A stretch of 64,000 nt of DNA from Deltaproteobacteria bacterium (lineage in GTDB: Bacteria; Desulfobacterota; Desulfuromonadia; Geobacterales; DSM-12255). The notes under the pieces are model-generated. The model was not told the DNA's origin. It saw nothing but the letters and a program-made list of their open reading frames with translations, and made no database searches. Below are positions 24,010 to 31,885 of the stretch, piece after piece. Location: assembly GCA_021849045.1 (NCBI GenBank), contig JAJZTK010000001.1, positions 1-64,000 on the forward strand, read 5' to 3'. How positions within the stretch are numbered: position 1 is the first letter of the stretch; every line of letters starts with the position of its first letter. A program made the position numbers and the translations under genes.

Positions 24010-25506
24010 TCACCCTCGTTTCGCCCCCAACCCGCGCAGATACTCGATCAAGAGCCGCACGCCAACGCCGGTGGCCCCTTTCGGCAAATAGTGGCGCCCC
24101 TTTTCCTCCCAGGCGGTGCCGGCGATGTCCAGATGGACCCATTTCGCTTTTCCGCTGAACTGCTTGAGGAACCAGGCGGCCGTGATGGTGCCGGCATGGG
24201 GGCCGCCGGCGTTCTTCAGATCGGCGACATCACTCTTCATCGCCTCGCCGTACTCTTCCCACAGCGGCAGTTCCCAGACCCGTTCACCGGTTGCCTCGCC
24301 GGCCCTTGTGATCGCTCTCGTCAATCCTTCATCCGTCCCCAGCATTCCGGTTGCCTGGTCACCCAGCGCCACCAGGCAGGCGCCGGTCAGGGTTGCCAGG
24401 TCGATGAGCGCTGCTGGCTTGTACCGCTGGGCGTAGTGAAGGGCATCACAGAGGATCATCCGTCCCTCCGCATCGGTGTTGTTGATCTCAACGGTCTTGC
24501 CGGCCAGGGTGGTGACGATGTCCCCCGGCTTGTACGAACCGCCGTCCGGCATGTTTTCGGCCAGCGGCACGAGACCCACGACGTTGACCGGCAGACCCAG
24601 TTCCGCTGCCGCCCTGATTGTGCCGAGGACCGCCGCGGCGCCGGCCATGTCGTCCTTCATCCGCTCCATCCCCTCCCTCGGTTTCAGGGAGATGCCGCCC
24701 GAGTCAAAGGTGACCCCTTTGCCTACCAGGACTACCGGCCGCTGGCCCGGACCGCCGCCCTGATATTCCAGCACCACGAACCGGGGCGCGTGTTGCGACC
24801 CCTTGCCGACCGCCAGCAGCCCCCCCATGCCCAGCTCCTCCAGCTCGGCCCGCTCCAGCACGACGCAGCTGACCCGGTCGAGGCTTGCCAGCTCCAACGC
24901 CTTGGCAGCTATATACGCCGGGGTTGCCTCATTGCCGGGGAGCGAGACCAGGTCCCTCGCCAGCAACACGCCACGGCAGAGGATTTCCGCATCGGCCATG
25001 GCACCCTTTGCCGCCTGGGACTTCTTCTTGTCCCGCATCAGGAGCGTCACCCCGGCCAACGGCTTGGGCTCGTCCTTGCCGGTCTTGTAGCGGGTGAACG
25101 CGTAGCCGCCGAGAACCATGCCGGTGGTCGTGGCGGCAACGGCCTCATCCGGGACCAGGCCGGCCAGGTGCAAGAGAGAGCTGGCCGTGGTCAGGCGCGC
25201 ACCCCGCAGCGCCTGTGCTGCCGAGCCGGCAGACTGGCGGAGCCTCTCGGCAGTCAGCTCCCCGGCCTTGCCCAGACCAACCAGAAGCAGCCGTTCAGCT
25301 GGCAGCCGGCCGCAGGTATGGACGATCTTGGTCTTGTTGAGGCCGCCGGTGAACTCCTTCTGGGCATAGAGCGCCTTGATGGCACCGTGAAGCGCCTTGT
25401 CCAGTTCCGCCAGCAGAGGCGATTTCGTCATCTCCTCAAAACAGCCGATAATAAGGGCAGGGCAGGGGTGGGTGGTCGGGTCGGCAACAACGGCTAAAAA
25501 TTTCAT
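24010..25506 (-). CDS. pepA: Leucyl aminopeptidase (M17)
   Basis: The 498-aa enzyme removes N-terminal residues from peptides using two metal ions. The catalytic domain shows VGKGVTFDSGGISLKP, with metal-binding Lys and Asp, and the NTDAEGRMIL signature with metal-binding Asp and Glu and the catalytic Arg. The N-terminal domain is shorter and more variable, as usual. ATG at 25506 follows AGGAGGGATTTC. It appears monocistronic; a bidirectional terminator lies upstream against degP. Confidence 0.95.
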   Translation of the reverse strand: MKFLAVVADPTTHPCPALIIGCFEEMTKSPLLAELDKALHGAIKALYAQKEFTGGLNKTKIVHTCGRLPAERLLLVGLGKAGELTAERLRQSAGSAAQALRGARLTTASSLLHLAGLVPDEAVAATTTGMVLGGYAFTRYKTGKDEPKPLAGVTLLMRDKKKSQAAKGAMADAEILCRGVLLARDLVSLPGNEATPAYIAAKALELASLDRVSCVVLERAELEELGMGGLLAVGKGSQHAPRFVVLEYQGGGPGQRPVVLVGKGVTFDSGGISLKPREGMERMKDDMAGAAAVLGTIRAAAELGLPVNVVGLVPLAENMPDGGSYKPGDIVTTLAGKTVEINNTDAEGRMILCDALHYAQRYKPAALIDLATLTGACLVALGDQATGMLGTDEGLTRAITRAGEATGERVWELPLWEEYGEAMKSDVADLKNAGGPHAGTITAAWFLKQFSGKAKWVHLDIAGTAWEEKGRHYLPKGATGVGVRLLIEYLRGLGAKRG

Positions 25507-25574
25507 GAAATCCCTCCTGTTCGCAGTTCGCGAATTATTGTAGCCGGATTCCCCGGCGGTGCAAGGAGTGGCAA

Positions 25575-25614
25575 CGCAAAAGGCCTCCACCGGTGCCGGG
25601 GGAGGCCTTTTGCG
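25575..25614. terminator. Rho-independent terminator after the HtrA gene
   Basis: Stem CGCAAAAGGCCTCC / GGAGGCCTTTTGCG with a 12-nt loop. It ends transcription leaving the HtrA gene at 25635 on the minus strand and would isolate pepA from it. Confidence 0.8.
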
Positions 25615-25634
25615 CAGTATGCGCCGGATAGGCG

Positions 25635-27029
25635 CTAATCGACCTTGAAGGCGATGTAGAGCGACGAATTGCCCCGCTTCACCAGGAAGCGGACGGCCGC
25701 GCCTTTCTTCCGGGCCGCAACGGCCTTTTCATAGTCGCCGACCGTGGCGATCTTTTTGCCATTGATCTCCTTTATCACGTCGCCACGGGCGATCCCCGCT
25801 TCCTGTGCTACGCTGTCGGCGTTGAGGTCGGTCACCACCACCCCGCTGGTCTCCTTGCTGCGGAACCGGGCGGCCAGCTCCTTGGTCAGCGCCTGGACCG
25901 TGAGCCCCAGCTTGTCCGTGGCACTGCCCACCTGTTCCCCGTCCTCGCCGTCCTTCAGTTTTTCTATCGTGACCGCAAGCTCTTCCGGTTTGCCATCCCT
26001 TAGCAGCTTGACCGCAACCTTCTTGCCGACCGTGGTGGCGGCCACCAGGCGCGGCAGCTCATTCATCTCGTTGATCTGCTTGCCGTCGAATTCGGTGATG
26101 ATATCCCCGGCCTTGATGCCGGCCTTTTCCGCCGGGCTCTCCGGCAGCACATCGGCCACCAGCGCCCCCTTTTCGGCGGAAAGCCCGAACGACTGCGCAA
26201 GATCCGCTGTTACCGGCTGGATGGAGACGCCGAGCCACCCCCGTGTCACCTTCCCCTTGTCCCGCAGCTGGGGGATGATCGACTTGGCCATGTTCACCGG
26301 AATGGCAAAGCCGATCCCCTGGCCCCCGGCAACGATGGCCGTGTTGATGCCGATCACCTCGCCCATGGCGTTAAACAGGGGGCCACCCGAGTTGCCGGGG
26401 TTGATGGAGGCGTCGGTCTGGATGAAGTCGTCGTAGGGACCGCTCCCGATGACCCGCCCCTTGGCGCTGACGATCCCGGCGGTCACCGTCTCGGCCAGGC
26501 CGAACGGGTTGCCGATGGCCATGACCCACTCACCCACTTGGATGGCATCGCTGTCGCCGAGCTTGGCAGCAGGCAGGTCACCCTTGGCATCGATCTTCAA
26601 GAGGGCCAGGTCCAGCTTCTCGTCCAGTCCCTTTATCTCGGCCTTGAATTCGCGGTTGTCGTCCAGTTTGACCTTGATTTCGTCGGCCCCGTTCACCACA
26701 TGGCTGTTGGTGATGATGTATCCCCCCTCGATCAGGAACCCCGAGCCGAGGCTGCGCTGCTTGTAGGCCTGGGGCTGCTGCCCCTCGAAGAACCGCTCGA
26801 AGAAGTCCTGGAACGGGTCGTTGCCGAACTGGTTTTGCGGAGGTTGAAGCCGTCGCTGTGGTTTGATGGTCTTGGCAGTGCCGATATTGACCACGGTCGG
26901 CTTCAGTTTTTTGGCCAGCTCTACGAAATCGGGAGGGCCGGCCTTGGCGAAACTCTCTTCGCCCACGACCAGGCATCCCAGGAGGAGCGCGAGAGACAAG
27001 GACAGAAGACGGACCACGAACTGAGACAT
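25635..27029 (-). CDS. Do/HtrA-type periplasmic serine protease
   Basis: The 464-aa protein has an N-terminal signal sequence (about residues 1-29), a trypsin-like domain with the triad His110 (TNSHVV), Asp140 (LDLALL) and Ser214 (GNSGGP), and two PDZ domains (about 255-350 and 370-460). It degrades or holds misfolded envelope proteins. A Q-linker with FFERFFEG follows the N-terminal region, as in DegP/DegQ. The start follows AAGGAGG. A consensus promoter lies about 30 nt upstream. Confidence 0.95.
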   Translation of the reverse strand: MSQFVVRLLSLSLALLLGCLVVGEESFAKAGPPDFVELAKKLKPTVVNIGTAKTIKPQRRLQPPQNQFGNDPFQDFFERFFEGQQPQAYKQRSLGSGFLIEGGYIITNSHVVNGADEIKVKLDDNREFKAEIKGLDEKLDLALLKIDAKGDLPAAKLGDSDAIQVGEWVMAIGNPFGLAETVTAGIVSAKGRVIGSGPYDDFIQTDASINPGNSGGPLFNAMGEVIGINTAIVAGGQGIGFAIPVNMAKSIIPQLRDKGKVTRGWLGVSIQPVTADLAQSFGLSAEKGALVADVLPESPAEKAGIKAGDIITEFDGKQINEMNELPRLVAATTVGKKVAVKLLRDGKPEELAVTIEKLKDGEDGEQVGSATDKLGLTVQALTKELAARFRSKETSGVVVTDLNADSVAQEAGIARGDVIKEINGKKIATVGDYEKAVAARKKGAAVRFLVKRGNSSLYIAFKVD

Positions 27030-27058
27030 GCTAAACCTCCTTGGTGGTGAATTCCTTG

Positions 27059-27087
27059 AATGTAATTATTCGGTTGGGCTATGTCAA
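27059..27087 (-). promoter_or_regulatory. Promoter of the HtrA-type protease gene
   Basis: TTGACA (27087-27082), 17-nt spacer, TACATT (27064-27059) on the minus strand, about 30 nt before the ATG at 27029. Both boxes are close to the sigma-70 consensus. Confidence 0.7.
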
Positions 27088-27161
27088 CCTTGTCAGCAGA
27101 TTGTCAGGCAGTTGAGGGCAAATCGGATGCCCAGAATGTTAAATACTTTCTCCGCAGCACA

Positions 27162-27658
27162 CTATTGCTCTTCATCACGTTTCAGTTTCCGGGGTAGAAA
27201 GTTTTCTTTGCTGACCGCGCTTCGTCCCAACTCCTTCTCGGTTTCCCTGCGGGCCGTGCCGGCGACGCTGCCGCCCCGCTTGGCCACTTTTTTGTTCTTC
27301 TCGACTGTATCCGCTCATGGCCCACCTTTGCCAGCCAGCGCTTGAACGGCTCAGCTTTGGGGGATGGGATGGACTGGATGATGCGGAACAAGCCTTCGGT
27401 GTTCGAGCAGTTCGTTTTGCGTCTCTTTCCGTCGGGTGCAAGCAGTTCAAGTGGGGTACAAATTGTACCCCAGTAGGAATCAAGCTCAGGGTCACGCCGC
27501 CGCATCCGCTTTATGTATTGACGAACGTCAATACTGTCCGTCAGCGCTTCAACAACATCGGCAACCGAGAACCACCACTCTTCTTCGTGGATGGTTTTTC
27601 TGATCTGCTTTCCTTCAAAAACAGCCAGTTTTATTATTTCTGTTGCGGTCATATTCAA
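27162..27658 (-). pseudogene. Decayed Bro-N (phage antirepressor-like) gene
   Basis: The open frame from ATG 27658 encodes a Bro-N domain (IRKTIHEEEWWFSVADVVEALTDS, then RQYIKRMRRRDPEL ... GLFRIIQSIPSPKAEPFKRWLAKVG). After HERIQ at about residue 116 it changes to low-complexity Arg/Pro/Ser sequence and stops at 27182. In another frame the same DNA reads VEKNKKVAKRGGSVAGTARR, then ends ENFLPRKLKRDEEQ with a stop at 27162. That resembles the normal C-terminus of these proteins, so the gene has most likely suffered an internal deletion with a frameshift. Bro-N proteins bind DNA and are typical of phages and islands. It lies 84 nt downstream of hsdS on the same strand. Confidence 0.7.
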
Positions 27659-27689
27659 ATTTTCCCTTCCCTGGAAGCCTGATACATAA

Positions 27690-27709
27690 AGCGGTCGATT
27701 ACGACCGCT
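27690..27709. terminator. Hairpin after hsdS (weak terminator)
   Basis: AGCGGTCG and CGACCGCT form a perfect 8-bp stem with an ATTA loop, about 35 nt beyond the hsdS stop. On the minus strand it is followed by TTTATG, so termination would be partial at best. Confidence 0.4.
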
Positions 27710-27742
27710 AATAAATCAGTACATTTCAGTTGACTAAAATAA

Positions 27743-29302
27743 TTACGGCCCCTCTACCGTCAGTTCGGCAACCACCGCTTCCATGAGGTTACTGGCGGCA
27801 GCGCGGGATGCCGCGAGCTGCGTTTCCAACTGGTCCACCAGGGCCATCAGTTCATCGACCTTGGCGACGATCCGACGTTGTTCGGCGAGGGGGGGAAGGG
27901 GAATGGGCAGGCTACACATCACGTCCCGGCCAACATTCTTCATCGAGCTACTTGTACCGGAGGCGTTACGGACGTAATAGTCGCGAGAAGAATCCGATGA
28001 GTTGGCAAGGTTGATGAAGGCCTTCTCGATCTCATCGGGGAAAGTGAACCGGACTATCTTGTCACTCATCATCAGACGCGGGGGCGTTTGATCGACGACA
28101 ACACTTCGAGCTACGAGTTCTTCGGTGTTAGCACGCGAGAGGAGGAAGTCTCCGGCCTGAACTTCACAGTCCGGGCGAGCACGCATTCCAGGGGGAAGAG
28201 CCTTGTTTTCTTCGGCCTTGAAGACGCCCCACGACACAGCGCTAACCTTTAATACACCCCATTCCGTTCCCGAGCGGCCTTCTGGGAAGCATTGCGGACT
28301 CCATCCTGAGTCGCTTTTAAGAGAAACATTCCCGAGCCGAACCCAAGACCACGATTCCGGGATTTCGTAGGGAACCTCACCAGAATCAACGGGACGATAC
28401 CCCTTCAGTTTCGCTGCGCGCCGCTTATCAGAGATGCGGTCGATCAATTCTTCTGCTGGTTCATCATTCACATCCTGATGAACGAGTTTCCCTTGAACGG
28501 CCAAGCTTAATATAGTCTTGCGGATGTCGGCAGGCGCGATGGCATAAGCCGGATGAAAGAGGAGGTTCAGGTTCGCCGGGGTGGGCGCGTCGGCAAAGCG
28601 AGCGAGAGAGGCGCGGGCAAGGGCGGCGTGTCGGGCGTCGCGATCCTGCTGCTGCGCCTCCAGCCGATCACACAACGCCATCAACTTGTCCACCTTCGTC
28701 ACAATCCGCTTCTGCCCGGCAAGAGGGGGAAGAGGAATGATGAACTGTTCGATCATTCCCTTCGTCAGTGCCTGTCTTGTGGCTCCGACCTGAACATCAT
28801 TAATCATCTGTTGCACCGCCGGACTGGCTAAAAACATGGCCAGAAATCGTGGCAGCAATTCGGCGGTTGGTCGAATTATAGTCACATGCTGATTCACTCT
28901 CGCTCCTGCCATTTCAGGAGGAGCTGTTGTCACACGTCCGATTGACGCCCCAGTAATGTTCAACAATACATCATCGGGCTGTACGACTACATTGGCAAGC
29001 TTGTCCGCTTGCTCTTCGCTCAAAAAAACTATTCCGGTTCGGTCAAAACCGCGAAAATGAACATTCATCGAACGAATAAGCGGTATACCTTCACTGAAGT
29101 AAGATTCGCGCCCACCAGCCGGGGTCGCACCGCTGCCAATTTTTGTTGCGAGCGACTTCAATGGCTTCTTCTGACAAACTTGCGCAGTCGCTACCAAACG
29201 TCCCGTGACTGCAAGATGCAGCACCAACTCCCGCATCTTCGCCACTGCATTGGGCGCGTCGGCAAATTGATCGAACTTCTCAAAGAAGGTCGCCAATTCC
29301 AT
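27743..29302 (-). CDS. hsdS: Type I restriction-modification specificity subunit
   Basis: The 519-aa protein has the two-target-recognition-domain structure of HsdS. Each domain is followed by a conserved helix: IPLPPLAGQKRIVTKVDKLM in the middle and IPLPPLAEQRRIVAKVDELM near the C-terminus, both leading into coiled coils that set the spacing of the two half-sites. It directs HsdM and HsdR to a bipartite DNA sequence; the sequence itself cannot be predicted. Its start overlaps the end of the DUF1016 gene by 23 nt. It ends the hsdR-hsdM-DUF1016-hsdS operon. Confidence 0.95.
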   Translation of the reverse strand: MELATFFEKFDQFADAPNAVAKMRELVLHLAVTGRLVATAQVCQKKPLKSLATKIGSGATPAGGRESYFSEGIPLIRSMNVHFRGFDRTGIVFLSEEQADKLANVVVQPDDVLLNITGASIGRVTTAPPEMAGARVNQHVTIIRPTAELLPRFLAMFLASPAVQQMINDVQVGATRQALTKGMIEQFIIPLPPLAGQKRIVTKVDKLMALCDRLEAQQQDRDARHAALARASLARFADAPTPANLNLLFHPAYAIAPADIRKTILSLAVQGKLVHQDVNDEPAEELIDRISDKRRAAKLKGYRPVDSGEVPYEIPESWSWVRLGNVSLKSDSGWSPQCFPEGRSGTEWGVLKVSAVSWGVFKAEENKALPPGMRARPDCEVQAGDFLLSRANTEELVARSVVVDQTPPRLMMSDKIVRFTFPDEIEKAFINLANSSDSSRDYYVRNASGTSSSMKNVGRDVMCSLPIPLPPLAEQRRIVAKVDELMALVDQLETQLAASRAAASNLMEAVVAELTVEGP

Positions 29303-30440
29303 AGGCCACCTCCTGCTCCCGCACCCATTCAGTCAGCTTCTGCTGCAGCAGCTCCTTGGACGGCAGGTAGAGATCGTATTCCCGGGCATGAATGTTGGCG
29401 TCGGCCGGCAGGGTCAGTTCGACGATGGTCTGTTTCTTCCGTTTGCAGAGCAGAATGCCGATGGTGGGGTTCTCGTCGGGGGTCTTCACATGGCGGTCGA
29501 AGTAGTTCACATACATCTGCATCTGCCCCAGATCCTGATGGCTCAGCTTGTCCAGCTTCAAGTCGATGATCACGTAGCAGCGGAGCAGACGGTTGTAGAA
29601 GACGAGATCGACGAAGAAATGATCTTCGTCGAAGGTGAAGCGCTTCTGGCGGGCCTCGAAGAGATACCCCTTGCCCAGCTCCAGCAGGAACCGTTCGAGC
29701 TGGTCGATGATGGCGCTTTCCAGATCGGATTCGGAATAGCCCGCCTTTTCGTCAAGACCGAGGAATTCCAGGACATAGGGCTCTTTGAGGATGTCCGCAG
29801 CCGTGACGATGATCTGCCCCTTGTCGGCAAGCTGGCGGACACTTTCCTTGTCTTTGCTGAGGGCGAGACGCTCGTAAAGGCAGGAGGCGACCTGGCGTTT
29901 CAGCTCCGGAATCGACCATCCCTCGTTTGTTGCCTCAATTTCATAAAAGCTACGCTCTCCCGAGTTCTTGATGGTAAGCAGCAGAACGTAATGGGACCAG
30001 CTGAGGGTGAATACTCGTGTCTGAAGGAACTGACTGGAGGATAATTGCCCAGAAGGCTTCTGGGTAATTTGCAATTGGTCAGTAGCCTTCTGACCAATCT
30101 GTTTGAGGGGGAATTGGTCAGTACCTGACTGACCAATTCGGTTCTGATATTCAACGAAAAACTGTCGCATAAGCTTCAGGTTGGTCAAAGAAAAACCCTT
30201 ACCAAACTCCTCAGACAAGCGCGCGGAAAGTTCCTTCAACAATTCTTTCCCATATTCGGCCCGCTCCGCCCCCTGCTGCTCATGCTCAACAATCCGCCGG
30301 CCAATCTCAAAATTGGTCATCACCTGCAGCGTGTTGACGGTGGTGGCAACGGCATGGCGGGCGGACTGGATGAGTCCACGGAGTTCGGTCATGAGCGGGC
30401 CAAGTTCATGGGTTGTTGTCGTAACAGGCCTTTTTTTCAT
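29280..30440 (-). CDS. DUF1016 (YhcG-like) PD-(D/E)XK nuclease-like protein
   Basis: The 386-aa protein has the N-terminal DUF1016_N helical domain (LMTELRGLIQSARHAVATTVN, FEIGRRIVEHEQQGAERAEYGKELL). The C-terminal nuclease-like domain has LVFYNRLLRCYVIIDLKLD, matching a PD-(D/E)XK core (acidic residue, then D-L-K). Around residues 100-135 there are repeated Gln- and Thr-rich turns (GQSGTDQFPLKQIGQKATDQ). ATG at 30440 follows AGGAGG and overlaps the hsdM stop by 4 nt; the much longer upstream frame is antisense-like noise over hsdM. YhcG-like genes are often found inside type I loci, and a role in defence is suspected, not shown. Confidence 0.88.
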   Translation of the reverse strand: MKKRPVTTTTHELGPLMTELRGLIQSARHAVATTVNTLQVMTNFEIGRRIVEHEQQGAERAEYGKELLKELSARLSEEFGKGFSLTNLKLMRQFFVEYQNRIGQSGTDQFPLKQIGQKATDQLQITQKPSGQLSSSQFLQTRVFTLSWSHYVLLLTIKNSGERSFYEIEATNEGWSIPELKRQVASCLYERLALSKDKESVRQLADKGQIIVTAADILKEPYVLEFLGLDEKAGYSESDLESAIIDQLERFLLELGKGYLFEARQKRFTFDEDHFFVDLVFYNRLLRCYVIIDLKLDKLSHQDLGQMQMYVNYFDRHVKTPDENPTIGILLCKRKKQTIVELTLPADANIHAREYDLYLPSKELLQQKLTEWVREQEVAYGIGDLL

Positions 30441-31882
30441 CGTGTCAAAGCCTCCTGCAACTGAGCCTTCAACTCCGCCCGCGTCGCAGAAATCTGCGCC
30501 AGGAGCTTTTCGTATTCCGGCAGCAGGTGATCCACGTCGCCGGGGCCGGTGTCGCTGATGTGCGGGTTCTTGAGGTCGAGGTTGTAGTTGCCTGCCTTGA
30601 TCTGGTCGATGGAGACGCGCCACGCCTGCTCGTTTTCCGTTCGATTGTCCCACCAGGCCCTCTCCGGCTCGAACTCCTCGATGCGAATCGGTTTCCCCTT
30701 GTTGTAGGACTTGGCTCCCTTCGGATAGGGGTGCTCGTAATACCAGACCTCGGTGGTGGGTTGGCCTTTGGTGAAGAAGAACAGGTTGGTACGGATGCCG
30801 GTATAGGGGTTGAAGACACCGTTGGGCAGACGGACGATGGTGTGCAGGTTGCACTCTCTCAGCAGCTCTTCCTTGATGCGGGTCTTGACCCCTTCGCCGA
30901 AAAGGGTGCCGTCCGGTAGAACAAGCCCGGCGCGGCCGCCCGGCTTGAGGATCTTCATCAGCAACACCAGAAAAAGATCGGCTGTCTCGCGGGTGCGAAA
31001 TTCGGCGGGAAAGTTGGCCTCGATACCATCCTCCTCCATGCCACCGAAAGGAGGGTTGGTGACGATGACATCTACTCGCTCCTTGGGCGACCAGTCCCTT
31101 AAGGGGCGGCTAAGGGTGTTGTCGTGGCGGACGTTGGACGGAACGTCGATACCGTGCAGCAGGAGGTTGGTCATGCAGAGCACATGGGGCAGGTGTTTCT
31201 TCTCGATCCCCGCGAAACAGTCCTGAATAAAGAGTTCGTCAGCCTCAGTCCTGGCCTGCTTGCGCAGGTGCTCGATGGCACAGGTGAGGAAGCCGCCGGT
31301 GCCGCAGGCGGGATCGAGGATGGTTTCGTGTCTGTCCAGACACGGGTTGACCTGTTCGACGATAAACTGGGTGACGGCGCGGGGGGTGTAGAACTCACCC
31401 GCATTCCCGGCGGATTGGAGGTCCTTGAGGAGCTTTTCGTAGATGTCGCCGAACATGTGCCGGTCATCGGAGGCATTGAAATCGATGCCGTTGATCTTAT
31501 TGATGACCTGCCGCATGAGGGTGCCGTTCTTCATGTAGTTGTTGGCATCCTCAAAGCTGGCGCGGATGAGAATGGTGAGCTTGTCCCCGGTGGCACCGGT
31601 CAACGCCTTCAGCCTGGGGAGGAGGGTGTTGTTGACGAAATCGAGCAGGGCATCGCCGGTGATCCCCTCGTCATCGGTCGCCCAGGCGGACCAGCGCAGA
31701 TGTGCAGGGATCGGCGAGCGGTACGCGTCGCGGAGGAGTTCCAGCTCCTTTTCGCGGTCGTCGAAAATTTTGAGAAAGAACATCCAGCCGAGCTGTTCCA
31801 GGCGCTGGGCGTCGCCATAGGTGCCGGCGTCCTTGCGCATGATGTCCTGGATGGTTTTAACGATATTGGAAACATTGGGCAT
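30437..31882 (-). CDS. hsdM: Type I restriction-modification methyltransferase
   Basis: The 481-aa N6-adenine methyltransferase has the N-terminal HsdM helical domain, the AdoMet motif DPACGTGGFL (from residue 190) and catalytic NPPF (276-279). It methylates host sites together with HsdS and forms the core of the restriction complex with HsdR. It begins 3 nt after the hsdR stop and overlaps the DUF1016 gene by 4 nt at its end. Confidence 0.96.
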   Translation of the reverse strand: MPNVSNIVKTIQDIMRKDAGTYGDAQRLEQLGWMFFLKIFDDREKELELLRDAYRSPIPAHLRWSAWATDDEGITGDALLDFVNNTLLPRLKALTGATGDKLTILIRASFEDANNYMKNGTLMRQVINKINGIDFNASDDRHMFGDIYEKLLKDLQSAGNAGEFYTPRAVTQFIVEQVNPCLDRHETILDPACGTGGFLTCAIEHLRKQARTEADELFIQDCFAGIEKKHLPHVLCMTNLLLHGIDVPSNVRHDNTLSRPLRDWSPKERVDVIVTNPPFGGMEEDGIEANFPAEFRTRETADLFLVLLMKILKPGGRAGLVLPDGTLFGEGVKTRIKEELLRECNLHTIVRLPNGVFNPYTGIRTNLFFFTKGQPTTEVWYYEHPYPKGAKSYNKGKPIRIEEFEPERAWWDNRTENEQAWRVSIDQIKAGNYNLDLKNPHISDTGPGDVDHLLPEYEKLLAQISATRAELKAQLQEALTR

Positions 31883-31885
31883 GGA

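Noticed and set aside
23869-25497. Long plus-strand open frame (542 codons) over pepA
   Set aside because: It is antisense to a conserved M17 aminopeptidase with all motifs, has no ribosome binding site, and its composition (Arg/Gly/Gln-rich) is that of a shadow frame in GC-rich DNA.
30441-30854. N-terminal extension of the DUF1016 frame
   Set aside because: The 138 codons upstream of 30440 overlap hsdM in another frame and read as Pro/His/Arg-rich noise; ATG 30440 has AGGAGG upstream and a 4-nt overlap with the hsdM stop.
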